A DNA stretch of 64,000 nucleotides. It comes from Chryseobacterium cucumeris. GTDB taxonomy: Bacteria > Bacteroidota > Bacteroidia > Flavobacteriales > Weeksellaceae. The translations under genes and the position numbers were made by a program. The stretch is taken from the NCBI RefSeq assembly GCF_016775705.1, contig NZ_CP068760.1:930001-994000 (forward strand), read 5' to 3'. Under the pieces are notes generated by a model. It was not told the origin of the DNA. It ran no database searches and saw only the letters and a list, made by a program, of their open reading frames with translations. Shown one piece after another: positions 16,441 to 25,278 of the stretch (positions are counted from its first letter, which is position 1; every line of letters starts with the position of its first letter).

Positions 16441-17466
16441 TTATTTAATTAAGAAATTGAACTTATCCATATTCTTAAGGGCAATACCTGTTCCGCGAAC
16501 TACAGCTCTCAACGGATCTTCAGCAACAAATACCGGAAGACCGGTTTTTTTGTGAATTCTGTCAGCAAGACCTCTTAATAACGCTCCTCCTCCAGCTAGA
16601 TAAATACCTGTTTTATAAATATCTGCAGCTAATTCCGGTGGGGTAAGAGATAATGTTTCCATTACAGCATCCTCGATTCTGATGATCGATTTGTCTAATG
16701 CACGTGCAATCTCTTTGTATCCAACCATAATTTCTTTAGGCTTACCTGTAATAAGGTCTCTACCCTGTACCGGGATATCTTCGATGTCTACATCAAGATC
16801 TTCTACTGCAGAACCTACTTCAATTTTGATTCTTTCAGCTGTTCTTTCCCCGATATAAAGGTTATGGTGAGTTCTTAAGTAATAAGCAATATCATTGGTA
16901 AATACGTCTCCTGCAATCTTCACAGACTTATCACATACGATACCTCCTAAAGCAACAACCGCAATTTCCGTAGTACCACCACCTATATCGATAATCATGT
17001 TACCTTCAGGTTTCTGTACGTCGATCCCAACTCCAATTGCAGCAGCCATTGGTTCGTAGATCAATCTTACTTCTTTTGCATTTACTTTCTGAGCAGAGTC
17101 TCTTACCGCTCTTTTTTCAACTTCAGTAATACCAGAAGGGATACAGATTACAATTCGTAATGCCGGTTGAATGAATTTACCTTTGATTCCAGGAATTTTC
17201 TTGATGAATTCCTTGATCATGTGCTCAGAAGCGTGGAAATCAGCAATAACCCCATCTTTCAAAGGACGGATGGTTTTGATATCCTCGTGAGTTTTACCCT
17301 GCATATGCTTGGCCTGCTCTCCGACGGCAATCGGCTTACCCGATGAACGTTCAATTGCAACAATTGAAGGTTGATCAATAACAATTTTATTATTATGGAT
17401 GATTAGGGTATTAGCAGTTCCAAGGTCTATCGCAATTTCTTGCGTAAACATATCAAATAAACTCAT
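16441..17466 (-). CDS. mreB: MreB, actin-like cell-shape protein
   Basis: A 341-residue bacterial actin that forms membrane-associated filaments and guides lateral wall synthesis. The actin-fold nucleotide motifs are clear: phosphate 1 DLGTANTLI at about residues 14-22, phosphate 2 DIGGGTTEIAVV at about 160-171 and the adenosine motif LAGGGALLRGL at about 290-300. The N-terminus MSLFDMFTQEIAID is typical. It is the first gene of the elongasome operon and has a TAnnTTTG box 25 bases upstream. Confidence 0.97.
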   Translation of the reverse strand: MSLFDMFTQEIAIDLGTANTLIIHNNKIVIDQPSIVAIERSSGKPIAVGEQAKHMQGKTHEDIKTIRPLKDGVIADFHASEHMIKEFIKKIPGIKGKFIQPALRIVICIPSGITEVEKRAVRDSAQKVNAKEVRLIYEPMAAAIGVGIDVQKPEGNMIIDIGGGTTEIAVVALGGIVCDKSVKIAGDVFTNDIAYYLRTHHNLYIGERTAERIKIEVGSAVEDLDVDIEDIPVQGRDLITGKPKEIMVGYKEIARALDKSIIRIEDAVMETLSLTPPELAADIYKTGIYLAGGGALLRGLADRIHKKTGLPVFVAEDPLRAVVRGTGIALKNMDKFNFLIK

Positions 17467-17490
17467 ATTTTTCTTCTGATTTTAAGATTA

Positions 17491-17498
17491 CAAAGATA
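17491..17498 (-). promoter_or_regulatory. -7 box TATCTTTG for the mre operon
   Basis: A perfect TAnnTTTG match on the minus strand ends 25 bases before the mreB ATG. It is the likely promoter for mreBCD-PBP2-rodA and the pentapeptide gene. Confidence 0.6.
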
Positions 17499-17840
17499 TA
17501 AATTTAACACTAGTAAAGAAATTTCCCACCAACTTAATTTGGTTAAAATTTTATTAAAATTTATAATTCTTTATTAAGTTTTAGTTTAGACATTTACAGA
17601 GTTTGATTTCAACTAAAATTCATGGGATGTTAAAAGGGCTGAAAAGCGAATTAGCAAAAGGGTAAAAAGGCTAAGAAAGCTCAACAAAAAAGGCATAAAT
17701 AAAACTTAAGAAGCGTAACAGCTTTCATACAATATGCATTTTTTGCCATTTTACAGTTTCACCTTTGCGGCATTCCCTTTTATAGTTTTTTACGATAATT
17801 ATCATATACACTATCTGAGAAAGGTTAATGAAAAAAATCG

Positions 17841-17848
17841 TAAATTTG
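17841..17848 (+). promoter_or_regulatory. -7 box TAAATTTG for the hem operon
   Basis: A perfect TAnnTTTG match 10 bases before ATG 17858. It lies inside a longer open frame from 17828, so the longer start is unlikely. The leader would be only a few bases. The divergent mreB-hemA gap (17467-17857) otherwise shows only AT-rich sequence and the mre promoter box. Confidence 0.65.
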
Positions 17849-17857
17849 CCACTGCTT

Positions 17858-19132
17858 ATGTTACAGTATTCCAACATTCATCGAACGTCAAATTTTGCCG
17901 TGCTTTCAATAAGCTACGAGAAAGCCGACGTAGAAACGAGAGGAAAGTTTGCATTCTTTGATGAGAACATCAAAAACTTTGTTTCCAGAGTCCATCAGGA
18001 AGATCTGGGTGATGCATTTGTGGTTTCCACTTGTAACAGGACCGAGATTTATACCACTTCTCCCAATTATCTTTTAGTAGCGGAAGAGTATTGCAAAACG
18101 ATTGGAGTACAACTTACCGATTTTCTTCAGTTTGCAAATATTCTTACCAAAGAAGAAGCTCTGATTCATCTTTTCAGAGTAGCGGCAGGCCTTGAAAGCC
18201 AGATTATCGGAGACTTTGAAATTATCGGGCAGATAAAAAAAGCATATAGCCGTTTCAAAAAAGAAAGACAAAATTCGAATCCTTATCTGGAAAGAGCCAT
18301 CAATGCTGCGATTCAGATTTCGAAAAGAATAAAAAATGAAACCGGCATTTCGAATGGTGCTGCTTCGGTTTCTTATGCGGCCGTTCATTATATTTTAAAC
18401 AACCAGAAAAGGATTACTGAAAAAAACATCCTTCTTTTGGGGGTAGGTGAAATAGGACAGAATACCGTTGAAAACCTGGTAAAGCATGTCTACCAGCCGA
18501 AAATTAAAATTGCCAACAGAACTCAGGAGAAAGCCGAAAAAATTTCCCAGAAATATAATATTCCTCACGTTGATTATTCTGATTTTGACCAGGAATTAAA
18601 AAATACAGATATTCTTATTGTGGCAACAGGAGCCAAGCATCCTATTGTCAACCGGTCTCATTTCCCTAATGGAAAAGAAACACTGATCATTGACCTTTCC
18701 ATTCCTCATAACGTTGAAAAGAATGTTACTGAAAATAAAAACGTAACTCTGATTGATGTGGATGAGCTTTCAAAACAGATTCAGGAAACGATTCAACAGC
18801 GCGAAAGAGAAATCCCGAAAGCTGAAAAAATCATTAAGGAACTGATGAAAGACTTTATTGAATGGGAGAAAAAGAGAAAACTTGCCCCTAATATTCATCA
18901 TTTCAAAGCCGTTCTAAAGAACATGGAGCGTAATGAAATGCATAATTTCTACAAAAAAAATAAATACATAAACATCACGGACATGGAACTTTCTGATAAA
19001 ATGATCCAGAAAATCACCAACCGTTTTGCAAAATATATCATCGATAATCCTTTAAAAGCCGAAGAAATTAGTAAATTAATGCACGAAATATTAGTTGAAC
19101 AACCAAACAACGAATTCAATGAAAAGCATTAG
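17858..19132 (+). CDS. hemA: Glutamyl-tRNA reductase
   Basis: About 424 residues. It performs the first committed step of C5-pathway haem synthesis: NADPH reduces glutamyl-tRNA to glutamate-1-semialdehyde. The catalytic Cys59 lies in VSTCNRTEIYTT. The hinge region GLESQIIGDFEIIGQIK, the Rossmann NADPH site (LLGVGEIGQNTVENL) and a C-terminal dimerisation domain follow in the usual order. The earlier in-frame ATG at 17828 would place the promoter box within the gene, so I use MLQYSNIHRTSN at 17858. Its end overlaps hemC by 14 bases. hemL and hemB are not in this window. Confidence 0.95.
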   Translation: MLQYSNIHRTSNFAVLSISYEKADVETRGKFAFFDENIKNFVSRVHQEDLGDAFVVSTCNRTEIYTTSPNYLLVAEEYCKTIGVQLTDFLQFANILTKEEALIHLFRVAAGLESQIIGDFEIIGQIKKAYSRFKKERQNSNPYLERAINAAIQISKRIKNETGISNGAASVSYAAVHYILNNQKRITEKNILLLGVGEIGQNTVENLVKHVYQPKIKIANRTQEKAEKISQKYNIPHVDYSDFDQELKNTDILIVATGAKHPIVNRSHFPNGKETLIIDLSIPHNVEKNVTENKNVTLIDVDELSKQIQETIQQREREIPKAEKIIKELMKDFIEWEKKRKLAPNIHHFKAVLKNMERNEMHNFYKKNKYINITDMELSDKMIQKITNRFAKYIIDNPLKAEEISKLMHEILVEQPNNEFNEKH

Positions 19133-20027
19133 AATCGGAACGAGAAATTCCGCACTTGCACTTTGGCAGGCTAGAGAGGTTGCGAGGCACCTTCAGAACA
19201 ACAATTATTTAACGGAAATTGTTCCTATCGTTTCTTCTGGCGATAAGAACCTTAATCAGCCGCTTTATTCTTTAGGAATTACCGGGGTTTTCACAAGAGA
19301 TCTTGATATTGCCCTATTGAATGATGAAATTGATATTGCCGTACATTCTTTAAAAGATGTTCCCACTCAATTGCCTCAAAATATTGAGATGATCGCTTAT
19401 CTGGAAAGAGATTATCCACAGGATATTCTGATCAGAAAAGAATCTGCAAGGAATAAAGAATTCCATGAGCTTAAACTTGCCACCAGCAGTTTGAGAAGAA
19501 GAGCTTTCTGGCTGAGAAATTATCCTACCGCTGAGTTTTCGGATATCAGGGGAAATATTCAAACCAGACTTCAAAAACTGGAAGAAGGAGATTTCGATGC
19601 TACGATCTTATCTTTGGCAGGCATCAAAAGAATGAAAATGGAAATTGATTATGAAATGCTTCCATTAATGATCTCTGCCCCATCACAAGGCGTAATCTCT
19701 GTAGCCGGACATACTGACAAGCCGGAGATCAATGAAATTGTGCGCCAGATCAATCACCAACAGACTCAGATCTGTGTGGAAATTGAAAGAAACTTCCTGA
19801 GCACTTTAGAAGGAGGCTGTACTGCACCTATCGGAGCATTTGCAGAAATTATCGACGACCAGATCCGCTTCAAAGCAGCACTTTGCTCTCTGGACGGTAA
19901 AAACTGTATTGCTGTAGATGAAAACTTTGTCTATACTCCAAATGAGAATTTTGGAGAAAAGTTTGCAAAAGTTGTTCTTGAGAACGGAGGAAAAGAATTA
20001 ATGGCAGAAATCAAAAGCCAGATCTGA
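19119..20027 (+). CDS. hemC: Porphobilinogen deaminase (hydroxymethylbilane synthase)
   Basis: About 302 residues. It joins four porphobilinogen units into hydroxymethylbilane. Conserved segments: IRIGTRNSALALWQA at the start, VHSLKDVPT near residue 75, a basic substrate-binding stretch (SLRRRAFWLRN) and Cys234 in LEGGCTAPIGAFA, which carries the dipyrromethane cofactor. ATG 19119 (MKSIRIGTRNS) is preferred over the in-frame ATG at 19095 because it matches the family N-terminus; either way it overlaps the end of hemA and is translationally coupled to it. Confidence 0.95.
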   Translation: MKSIRIGTRNSALALWQAREVARHLQNNNYLTEIVPIVSSGDKNLNQPLYSLGITGVFTRDLDIALLNDEIDIAVHSLKDVPTQLPQNIEMIAYLERDYPQDILIRKESARNKEFHELKLATSSLRRRAFWLRNYPTAEFSDIRGNIQTRLQKLEEGDFDATILSLAGIKRMKMEIDYEMLPLMISAPSQGVISVAGHTDKPEINEIVRQINHQQTQICVEIERNFLSTLEGGCTAPIGAFAEIIDDQIRFKAALCSLDGKNCIAVDENFVYTPNENFGEKFAKVVLENGGKELMAEIKSQI

Positions 20028-20091
20028 TAGTTCAGATTTACATTTTTATATTCCTTTAGCCACACTTTTTCATTTTCTTAATTTTACAGAC

Positions 20092-20775
20092 ATGAAAATC
20101 TTATTTACCAAAAATATAGACCCATCTATTATATCCAAAGAATTAGGAGAGGATATTTTGGTTGACTGTGTTGAGGTAATTAAGACCAGCCCTATTATGA
20201 TCAATCCTTTTGATCTGAAAAACTACTCTCTGATTTTTACCAGCGTCAATGGAGTGGCTTCTTTTTTTAAAAACAGATTCAAACCCAATGAAGATTTTAC
20301 CGCAAAAAACTATAACAAAATCTATTGTGTAGGTGAAAAGACCAAAAGAGAGCTGAGGAAACATGGTTTTGGAACATTTAAGGTACTGAAAAATGCTGAA
20401 ACTCTTTCGCGATTCATTATCGGAAAATGCCAGCACGAGCAGTTCCTGCACTTCTGTGGCAATCTTGCCATCAATGTTCTGGACAAAGACCTTCCGTTAC
20501 AAAACATTAAGTACAAAAAAGTTACCATTTATAATACTGAGGAAACTCATCCTGTAATAACTGAAAAATATCATGCTGCAGTATTTTTTAGTCCGAGCGG
20601 AGTTCGTAGTTTTGCAAGGCGAAATTCTCTGGAAGGCATGAAGCTTTTTTCCATTGGCGAAACCACTTCCGGTGAGCTGAGAAATTATACGCAGGAAGAA
20701 ATTTTTACTTCAGAAGAAAATACTCTGACATCAATATTTGCATTGATCAGAAAAGAAATCGGAAGTAGGATTTAG
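20092..20775 (+). CDS. hemD: Uroporphyrinogen-III synthase
   Basis: 227 residues. The enzyme cyclises hydroxymethylbilane and inverts ring D. Sequence conservation is weak in this family; the call rests on two Rossmann-like halves (LIFTSVNGVASFFKNRF near residue 45 and AAVFFSPSGVRSFARRN near 162), a KIYCVGEKTKREL motif and position between hemC and hemE. It follows hemC by 64 bases without a visible terminator, so it belongs to the same operon. Confidence 0.9.
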   Translation: MKILFTKNIDPSIISKELGEDILVDCVEVIKTSPIMINPFDLKNYSLIFTSVNGVASFFKNRFKPNEDFTAKNYNKIYCVGEKTKRELRKHGFGTFKVLKNAETLSRFIIGKCQHEQFLHFCGNLAINVLDKDLPLQNIKYKKVTIYNTEETHPVITEKYHAAVFFSPSGVRSFARRNSLEGMKLFSIGETTSGELRNYTQEEIFTSEENTLTSIFALIRKEIGSRI

Positions 20776-20821
20776 AATATCTGTTACCGGATATTGCCGG
20801 TAATATTAGTTACAATAGATT

Positions 20822-21853
20822 ATGATAAAAAACGACCTATATTTAAAAGCACTTCGCGGAGAAACCGTTGAAAGACCTCCTGTCTGGATGATGAGGCAGG
20901 CTGGAAGATATCTGCCGGAATTCATTGCTTTAAGAGATCAGTATGATTTCTTTACAAGATGTCAGACTCCTGAACTTGCCGCCGAGATCACCCTGCAGCC
21001 TATCCGCAGATTTCCTCTGGATGCCGCGATTCTGTTTTCTGATATCCTGGTAGTTCCGCAGGCAATGGGAATTGATTTCAAAATGAAAGAATCTGTTGGC
21101 CCTTGGCTGGATACTCCCATCAGAACGATGGAACAGGTTCAGAATATTGAAACTCCGGATGTGAATGACACTTTAGGTTACGTTTTTGATGCTATTGAAC
21201 TTACCTTACAGAAGCTGGATAACGAAATCCCATTGATCGGTTTTGCCGGTTCTCCATGGACTATTCTTTGCTACTGTGTGGAAGGAAAAGGAAGCAAAGC
21301 ATTTGACATTGCAAAATCTTTCTGTTTCCAACAGCCTGAAGCAGCACATTTATTATTACAAAAAATTACCGATACTACGATTGCTTATTTAAAGAGAAAA
21401 GTAGAAAAAGGAGTTTCTGCAGTACAGGTTTTTGATTCATGGGGAGGAATGCTTTCTCCTACGGATTATCAGGAGTTCTCATGGCAGTATATCAATCAGA
21501 TTGTTGAAGCATTAAGCCCGCTTACTCACGTTGTCGTATTTGGGAAAGGATGCTGGTTCGCACTGGAAGACATGACAATGTCTAAAGCGTCTGCTCTTGG
21601 CGTAGACTGGACTATTAAGCCGGAATTCGCAAGAACACTGACCAACCATACGATGACACTACAGGGGAATTTTGATCCTGCAAGACTTCACTCAACACCT
21701 GAAACGATTAAGAAGATGGTGAATGAAATGATCAACCGTTTCGGAAAAGACAGATATATCGCCAATTTAGGGCACGGAATTCTCCCTAATGTGCCTGTAG
21801 AAAATGCTGAAGCATTCATCAGAGCGGTAGTAGACTGGAAACCGAATGTATAA
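20822..21853 (+). CDS. hemE: Uroporphyrinogen decarboxylase
   Basis: 343 residues, the normal family length. It removes four carboxyl groups from uroporphyrinogen III to give coproporphyrinogen III. The N-terminal signature [15 protein letters not shown] (about residues 19-33) contains the substrate-binding Arg residues. The catalytic Asp is in [10 protein letters not shown] (about 69-78), and GFAGSPWTI and GHGILPNVP complete the pattern. It is the last gene of the hemA-hemC-hemD-hemE unit, 46 bases after hemD, and is followed by a strong hairpin terminator. Confidence 0.96.
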   Translation: MIKNDLYLKALRGETVERPPVWMMRQAGRYLPEFIALRDQYDFFTRCQTPELAAEITLQPIRRFPLDAAILFSDILVVPQAMGIDFKMKESVGPWLDTPIRTMEQVQNIETPDVNDTLGYVFDAIELTLQKLDNEIPLIGFAGSPWTILCYCVEGKGSKAFDIAKSFCFQQPEAAHLLLQKITDTTIAYLKRKVEKGVSAVQVFDSWGGMLSPTDYQEFSWQYINQIVEALSPLTHVVVFGKGCWFALEDMTMSKASALGVDWTIKPEFARTLTNHTMTLQGNFDPARLHSTPETIKKMVNEMINRFGKDRYIANLGHGILPNVPVENAEAFIRAVVDWKPNV

Positions 21854-21876
21854 GATTATTTCTTTTGAAAATATAC

Positions 21877-21910
21877 AAAACCCTTATAGGCATTCTATAA
21901 GGGTTTTTTG
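21877..21910. terminator. Terminator after hemE
   Basis: AACCCTTATAG / CTATAAGGGTT is an 11-bp stem with loop GCATT (21879-21905), with A4 before and T5 after. It lies between convergent hemE and a T9SS cargo gene and can serve both. Confidence 0.88.
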
Positions 21911-21931
21911 TTAGAATTATTTTTTTAATGA

Positions 21932-22753
21932 TTATTCCTTCATCACTTTCTTTTTAACAACTTTTCCATCAGGATTACTGATCATTATAATATAGACTCC
22001 TTTTGGCAGATCTGATAAGTCATAGGAATCAGATGCTTTATTAAATGTTTTCACAAGTTTTCCTGACTGGTCAATTACAGAAATCTTTTCAAACTTGCTC
22101 TGAGAGCTTTGTTTAATATAAAAATCCCCCTTAACCGGATTCGGATATACATCTATATGATCTGCATACGAAACTTCTGACGTTGCCAGAAGGCCACTTG
22201 TAATCTTTACATTATCTATTACAACACCATAAGAATAATCTCCGGCATCATCATAAACAAATCTTAATTTAAAAGCTGCGTTAGCATAAGGTGTCAGATC
22301 TATATTGGCGGCAGTATCATAACTGGTTACTACAAATGTAAAAGTATTAAAATCAAGGTCCCATATTCCTGCGTCACCTGAAAAAGTAAAAACCTGAATC
22401 CAGGAAGTTCCATTGAAAACTTCAACTTTTAAAGTAGAATCAAGATTATCAATCATATTAGCATAATTAAACGAGAGCTTTGGATTTACTACTCCGGCCA
22501 GGTTAATTACAGGAGAAATCAGTCTGGCATTCGTATTAACTACGGATGGTCCTGCATCATCATCATCAAAAAAAGCTGCTCCATCGGGAAAGCCAGCGAA
22601 ACCATTCTGGACACCCACATTCCAGTTAAATGAATTATCCGGATTCTCTACCATCCACCCGGCCGGCAAAGCATTTCCGTTGAAATTTTCAGAAAAAACT
22701 TGTGCATCACACAGACCACAAATCGACAATAATAGAATAAAGAATTTTTTCAT
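21932..22753 (-). CDS. T9SS type A sorting-domain protein with adhesin-like (choice-of-anchor J) domain
   Basis: 273 residues. The signal peptide ends near CDAQ. A single beta-sandwich domain starting VFSENFNGNALPAGWM (about residues 19-34) matches the cleaved-adhesin / choice-of-anchor-J type, often carbohydrate- or surface-binding. From about residue 200 the protein carries the type A T9SS C-terminal domain: VYPNPVKGDFYIKQ, then LPKGVYIIMI and a basic end (KVVKKKVMKE). It should be exported by the Sec system, passed through the T9SS and anchored or released at the cell surface. The apparatus is not in this window, apart from GldH. A similar cargo protein is encoded at 35382. Confidence 0.88.
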   Translation of the reverse strand: MKKFFILLLSICGLCDAQVFSENFNGNALPAGWMVENPDNSFNWNVGVQNGFAGFPDGAAFFDDDDAGPSVVNTNARLISPVINLAGVVNPKLSFNYANMIDNLDSTLKVEVFNGTSWIQVFTFSGDAGIWDLDFNTFTFVVTSYDTAANIDLTPYANAAFKLRFVYDDAGDYSYGVVIDNVKITSGLLATSEVSYADHIDVYPNPVKGDFYIKQSSQSKFEKISVIDQSGKLVKTFNKASDSYDLSDLPKGVYIIMISNPDGKVVKKKVMKE

Positions 22754-22890
22754 AATAAAATATTTGATGTTTATATAAAATTAGCGAAATATTTTTCATA
22801 AAACATTAATAATTATATATAAAATCAATACATTACATGAAATTATTAGAAAAGATCAGAATTTTATACTTAACCTTTAAATCGCATCAT

Positions 22891-23016
22891 ATGAAAAAAT
22901 TAAACAAAGAAAAGATGAAAAGCATTATGGCAGGAGGAGAAATCTGTCTGGAATGTGCTATCGGCTATTATCAGGTCATTATTGAAGGCCGGTGCTATTG
23001 TATTTCAATAGATTAA
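22891..23016 (+). CDS. Bacteriocin-like small peptide with double-glycine leader
   Basis: A 41-residue reading frame. The first 16 residues, MKKLNKEKMKSIMAGG, look like a double-glycine leader of the type cut by C39-peptidase ABC exporters: lysine-rich and amphipathic, with Met/Ile at the positions before GG. The remaining 25-residue core carries four cysteines (19, 22, 35 and 37; motifs CLEC and CYC), which suggests disulfides or another modification. Flavobacteria encode many peptides of this kind, often labelled bacteriocin-like, with no proven activity. An in-frame ATG at 22837 would add 18 residues, but 22891 gives the standard leader. A perfect hairpin terminator begins right after the stop. 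No exporter or modifying enzyme is encoded nearby. Confidence 0.7.
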   Translation: MKKLNKEKMKSIMAGGEICLECAIGYYQVIIEGRCYCISID

Positions 23017-23045
23017 AAAAAAGCAGCTCAACAGCTGCTTTTAAT
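23017..23045. terminator. Bidirectional terminator between the peptide gene and sufS
   Basis: AAAAGCAGCT / AGCTGCTTTT is a perfect 10-bp stem with loop CAAC (23019-23042), immediately after the peptide stop codon and before the convergent end of sufS. Confidence 0.88.
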
Positions 23046-23069
23046 TGTATATCAGAGATCCAATATTGA

Positions 23070-24290
23070 TTAGCTCAACATTCTCTGTGCTTTTTTAACA
23101 CCTTCCACCAGAGCATCAATTTCTTCGAAAGTATTATAAACAGCAAAACTTGCCCTCACTGTTCCGGCAATATTAAAGAAGTTCATAATAGGCTGCGTAC
23201 AGTGGTGTCCTGTTCTTACAGCGATTCCCATTTTATCAAGAATCATTCCTACATCAGAGGCAATTCCTACTCCTTCCAGATTAAAAGAAACAACCCCGGT
23301 TCTCTTCGCTTTTTCACCATAGATTCTAATACCATCTATTTCCAAAAGCTGTCTTTGCGCATATTCCAATAAAGCATTTTCATGATTCTGAATATGGGTA
23401 TGACCTACTCTATTCATGAAATCAACAGCAGCACCTAAAGCAATATTTCCACCTACATTCGGCGTTCCTGCTTCATATTTGAATGGAAGACCTGCATAAG
23501 TGGTACCATCGAAAGAACATGTTGCAATCATCTCTCCTCCTCCGTGAAAAGGTGGTAAAGCTTCTAATATTTCTTGTTTTCCATATAAAATACCTGTTCC
23601 CATCGGAGCATACATTTTATGACCTGAGAACACAAAGAAATCACAATCCATCTTCTGTACGTCAATATTGAAATGCGGAGCAGACTGAGCTCCGTCTATC
23701 ACAACATAAGCATCTGTATTCTTTCTTGTTTTGGCAATAATCTCTTCAATCGGATTCACAATACCTAATGCATTGGAAACTTGGTTTACAGAAACAACCT
23801 TCGTTTTTTCACTCAAAAACTGATCAAAATAATCCATCTGAAGGATTCCGTTCTCATCAATAGGAATCACGCGTAGTTTCGCTCCGGTTCTTTCACACAG
23901 CATCTGCCATGGAACAATATTGGAATGGTGCTCCAGATATGAAATAATGATTTCATCATCTTTCTGCAGTTTCTGTGTTAAAATATAAGCGATGAGGTTC
24001 AACCCTTCTGTTGTTCCCTTGGTAAAAATCACCTCAAAGTCATGTTCAGCATTAATGAATTTCTGAATCTTTCTTCTTGAAAGCTCCATTTCTTCTGTTG
24101 CCAGCTGGCTCAACGTATGAATCCCTCTGTGAACATTAGCATTAAGTTCTGTATAATATGCGTGACAGACTTCCAAAACTGAATTTGGTTTTTGGGATGT
24201 AGCTGCATTATCCAGATAAACCAAAGGCTTACCGTTCACTTCTCTGTCCAATATAGAAAACTGGCTTCTTATTTCCTGAATGTCAAACAT
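23070..24290 (-). CDS. sufS: Cysteine desulfurase SufS
   Basis: 406 residues, a PLP enzyme of the group II (SufS/CsdA) type that passes cysteine sulfur to the SUF Fe-S scaffold as persulfide. The PLP lysine is in FSGHKMYAPMG near residue 226, and the catalytic Cys is in the short group II loop RTGHHCTQP near residue 364. The N-terminal YLDNAATSQKP motif is classical. It is monocistronic here with its own promoter box, about 31 kb from sufABCD, whereas many bacteria keep sufS in the same operon. I see no sufE or sufU in the window. Confidence 0.95.
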   Translation of the reverse strand: MFDIQEIRSQFSILDREVNGKPLVYLDNAATSQKPNSVLEVCHAYYTELNANVHRGIHTLSQLATEEMELSRRKIQKFINAEHDFEVIFTKGTTEGLNLIAYILTQKLQKDDEIIISYLEHHSNIVPWQMLCERTGAKLRVIPIDENGILQMDYFDQFLSEKTKVVSVNQVSNALGIVNPIEEIIAKTRKNTDAYVVIDGAQSAPHFNIDVQKMDCDFFVFSGHKMYAPMGTGILYGKQEILEALPPFHGGGEMIATCSFDGTTYAGLPFKYEAGTPNVGGNIALGAAVDFMNRVGHTHIQNHENALLEYAQRQLLEIDGIRIYGEKAKRTGVVSFNLEGVGIASDVGMILDKMGIAVRTGHHCTQPIMNFFNIAGTVRASFAVYNTFEEIDALVEGVKKAQRMLS

Positions 24291-24332
24291 TTATTTATTT
24301 TTTAAATTAAAACGTCCTTATTTAGAACTCTT

Positions 24333-24340
24333 CAAATTTA
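24333..24340 (-). promoter_or_regulatory. -7 box TAAATTTG for sufS
   Basis: A perfect TAnnTTTG on the minus strand, 43 bases before the sufS ATG. The rest of the 284-base gap to rplY (24291-24574) holds the rplY terminator and nothing else I can identify. Confidence 0.55.
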
Positions 24341-24521
24341 CGGCTTTTTTTCCGAAAGGAAGCATGGGGTTGGGTACTGATCGCTATCTGTTGATAGAAA
24401 TATTCAATAGGGTAAGGTGAAGAAAGCCAATAAAACAAAAGAGGAAATTACTAAAGGGCAAAAAGACAAAATTGAAAGCAGCCTACCAGATTGTTTAGGT
24501 ATCCTGCTTACTCGTTACCAA

Positions 24522-24549
24522 ATAAAAAACCCGCCATAACTGACGGGTT
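24522..24549 (-). terminator. Terminator of rplY
   Basis: On the minus strand AACCCGTCA pairs with TGGCGGGTT (one G-U pair in RNA) around a 4-base loop, followed by T6 and further T/A. Confidence 0.82.
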
Positions 24550-24574
24550 CTTATATTGTTTAAATAAGCAATTC

Positions 24575-25222
24575 TTATTCTGCTGCAGTTTCAGCTGCTG
24601 CTTCAGGAGCTGCACCTTCTTCAGTTGCAACTTCTTCATCCTCATCATCATCCTGCATTGCTGCACCTCCTTTCATTGCATTTCTAGACATCTTAACAGC
24701 AACTACTACTGCATTGTCAGGGTGCATGAAAGAATATCCTTCTGTTTTGATACCACCGATGTAAAGTTTGTTACCAATTCTTAATGGAGTAACATCAACT
24801 ACTACTTCGTCAGGTAGGTTAGCAGGGATAGCTTTTACTTTTAGTTTTCTGAAAGACTGACGTAAAACACCACCAGCTACAACACCTTTTGAACGTCCTG
24901 TAATTCTTACCGGAACTTCCATGATCACTGGCTTATCGTCAGATAACTGATAGAAGTCAACGTGAAGAATTTTGTCAGTAATTGGGTGGAACTGAATATC
25001 CTGAAGAACAGCTGGAATTGTTTTTCCGTCAACCTCAATAGATACCGTGTGTGCTTCAGGAGTGTATACTAATCCTTTGAAAGCTCTCTCTTCAGCAGAG
25101 AAGTTCAAAGGTGCTTCACCTCCATAAACAACACAAGGAACTAATTCAGCATCACGTAAAGCTTTTGTAGACTTTTTGCCCACGCTTTCTCTTTTTGTAC
25201 CTTGAATTGTAATAGATTTCAT
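24575..25222 (-). CDS. rplY: 50S ribosomal protein L25 / Ctc family
   Basis: 215 residues, the long CTC/TL5 form of L25 that binds 5S rRNA. The N-terminal L25 domain (about residues 1-90) begins [18 protein letters not shown]; the C-terminal TL5 beta domain (about 95-180) follows. The last 30 residues are an Ala/Glu-rich acidic tail, common in Bacteroidota. It follows prs by 56 bases without an intervening terminator. The prs-rplY order is widely conserved, so they are probably cotranscribed. Confidence 0.95.
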   Translation of the reverse strand: MKSITIQGTKRESVGKKSTKALRDAELVPCVVYGGEAPLNFSAEERAFKGLVYTPEAHTVSIEVDGKTIPAVLQDIQFHPITDKILHVDFYQLSDDKPVIMEVPVRITGRSKGVVAGGVLRQSFRKLKVKAIPANLPDEVVVDVTPLRIGNKLYIGGIKTEGYSFMHPDNAVVVAVKMSRNAMKGGAAMQDDDEDEEVATEEGAAPEAAAETAAE

Positions 25223-25278
25223 TTATAAAAAATTTAAAAAATTGTTCTAATTTTAATTTGCAATTTATTTAAAATCAA

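Noticed and set aside
17521..17830. AT-rich divergent mreB-hemA gap examined for a small gene or riboswitch
   Set aside because: No reading frame with a sensible start, no riboswitch-like conserved stem pattern and no terminator was found apart from the two promoter boxes.
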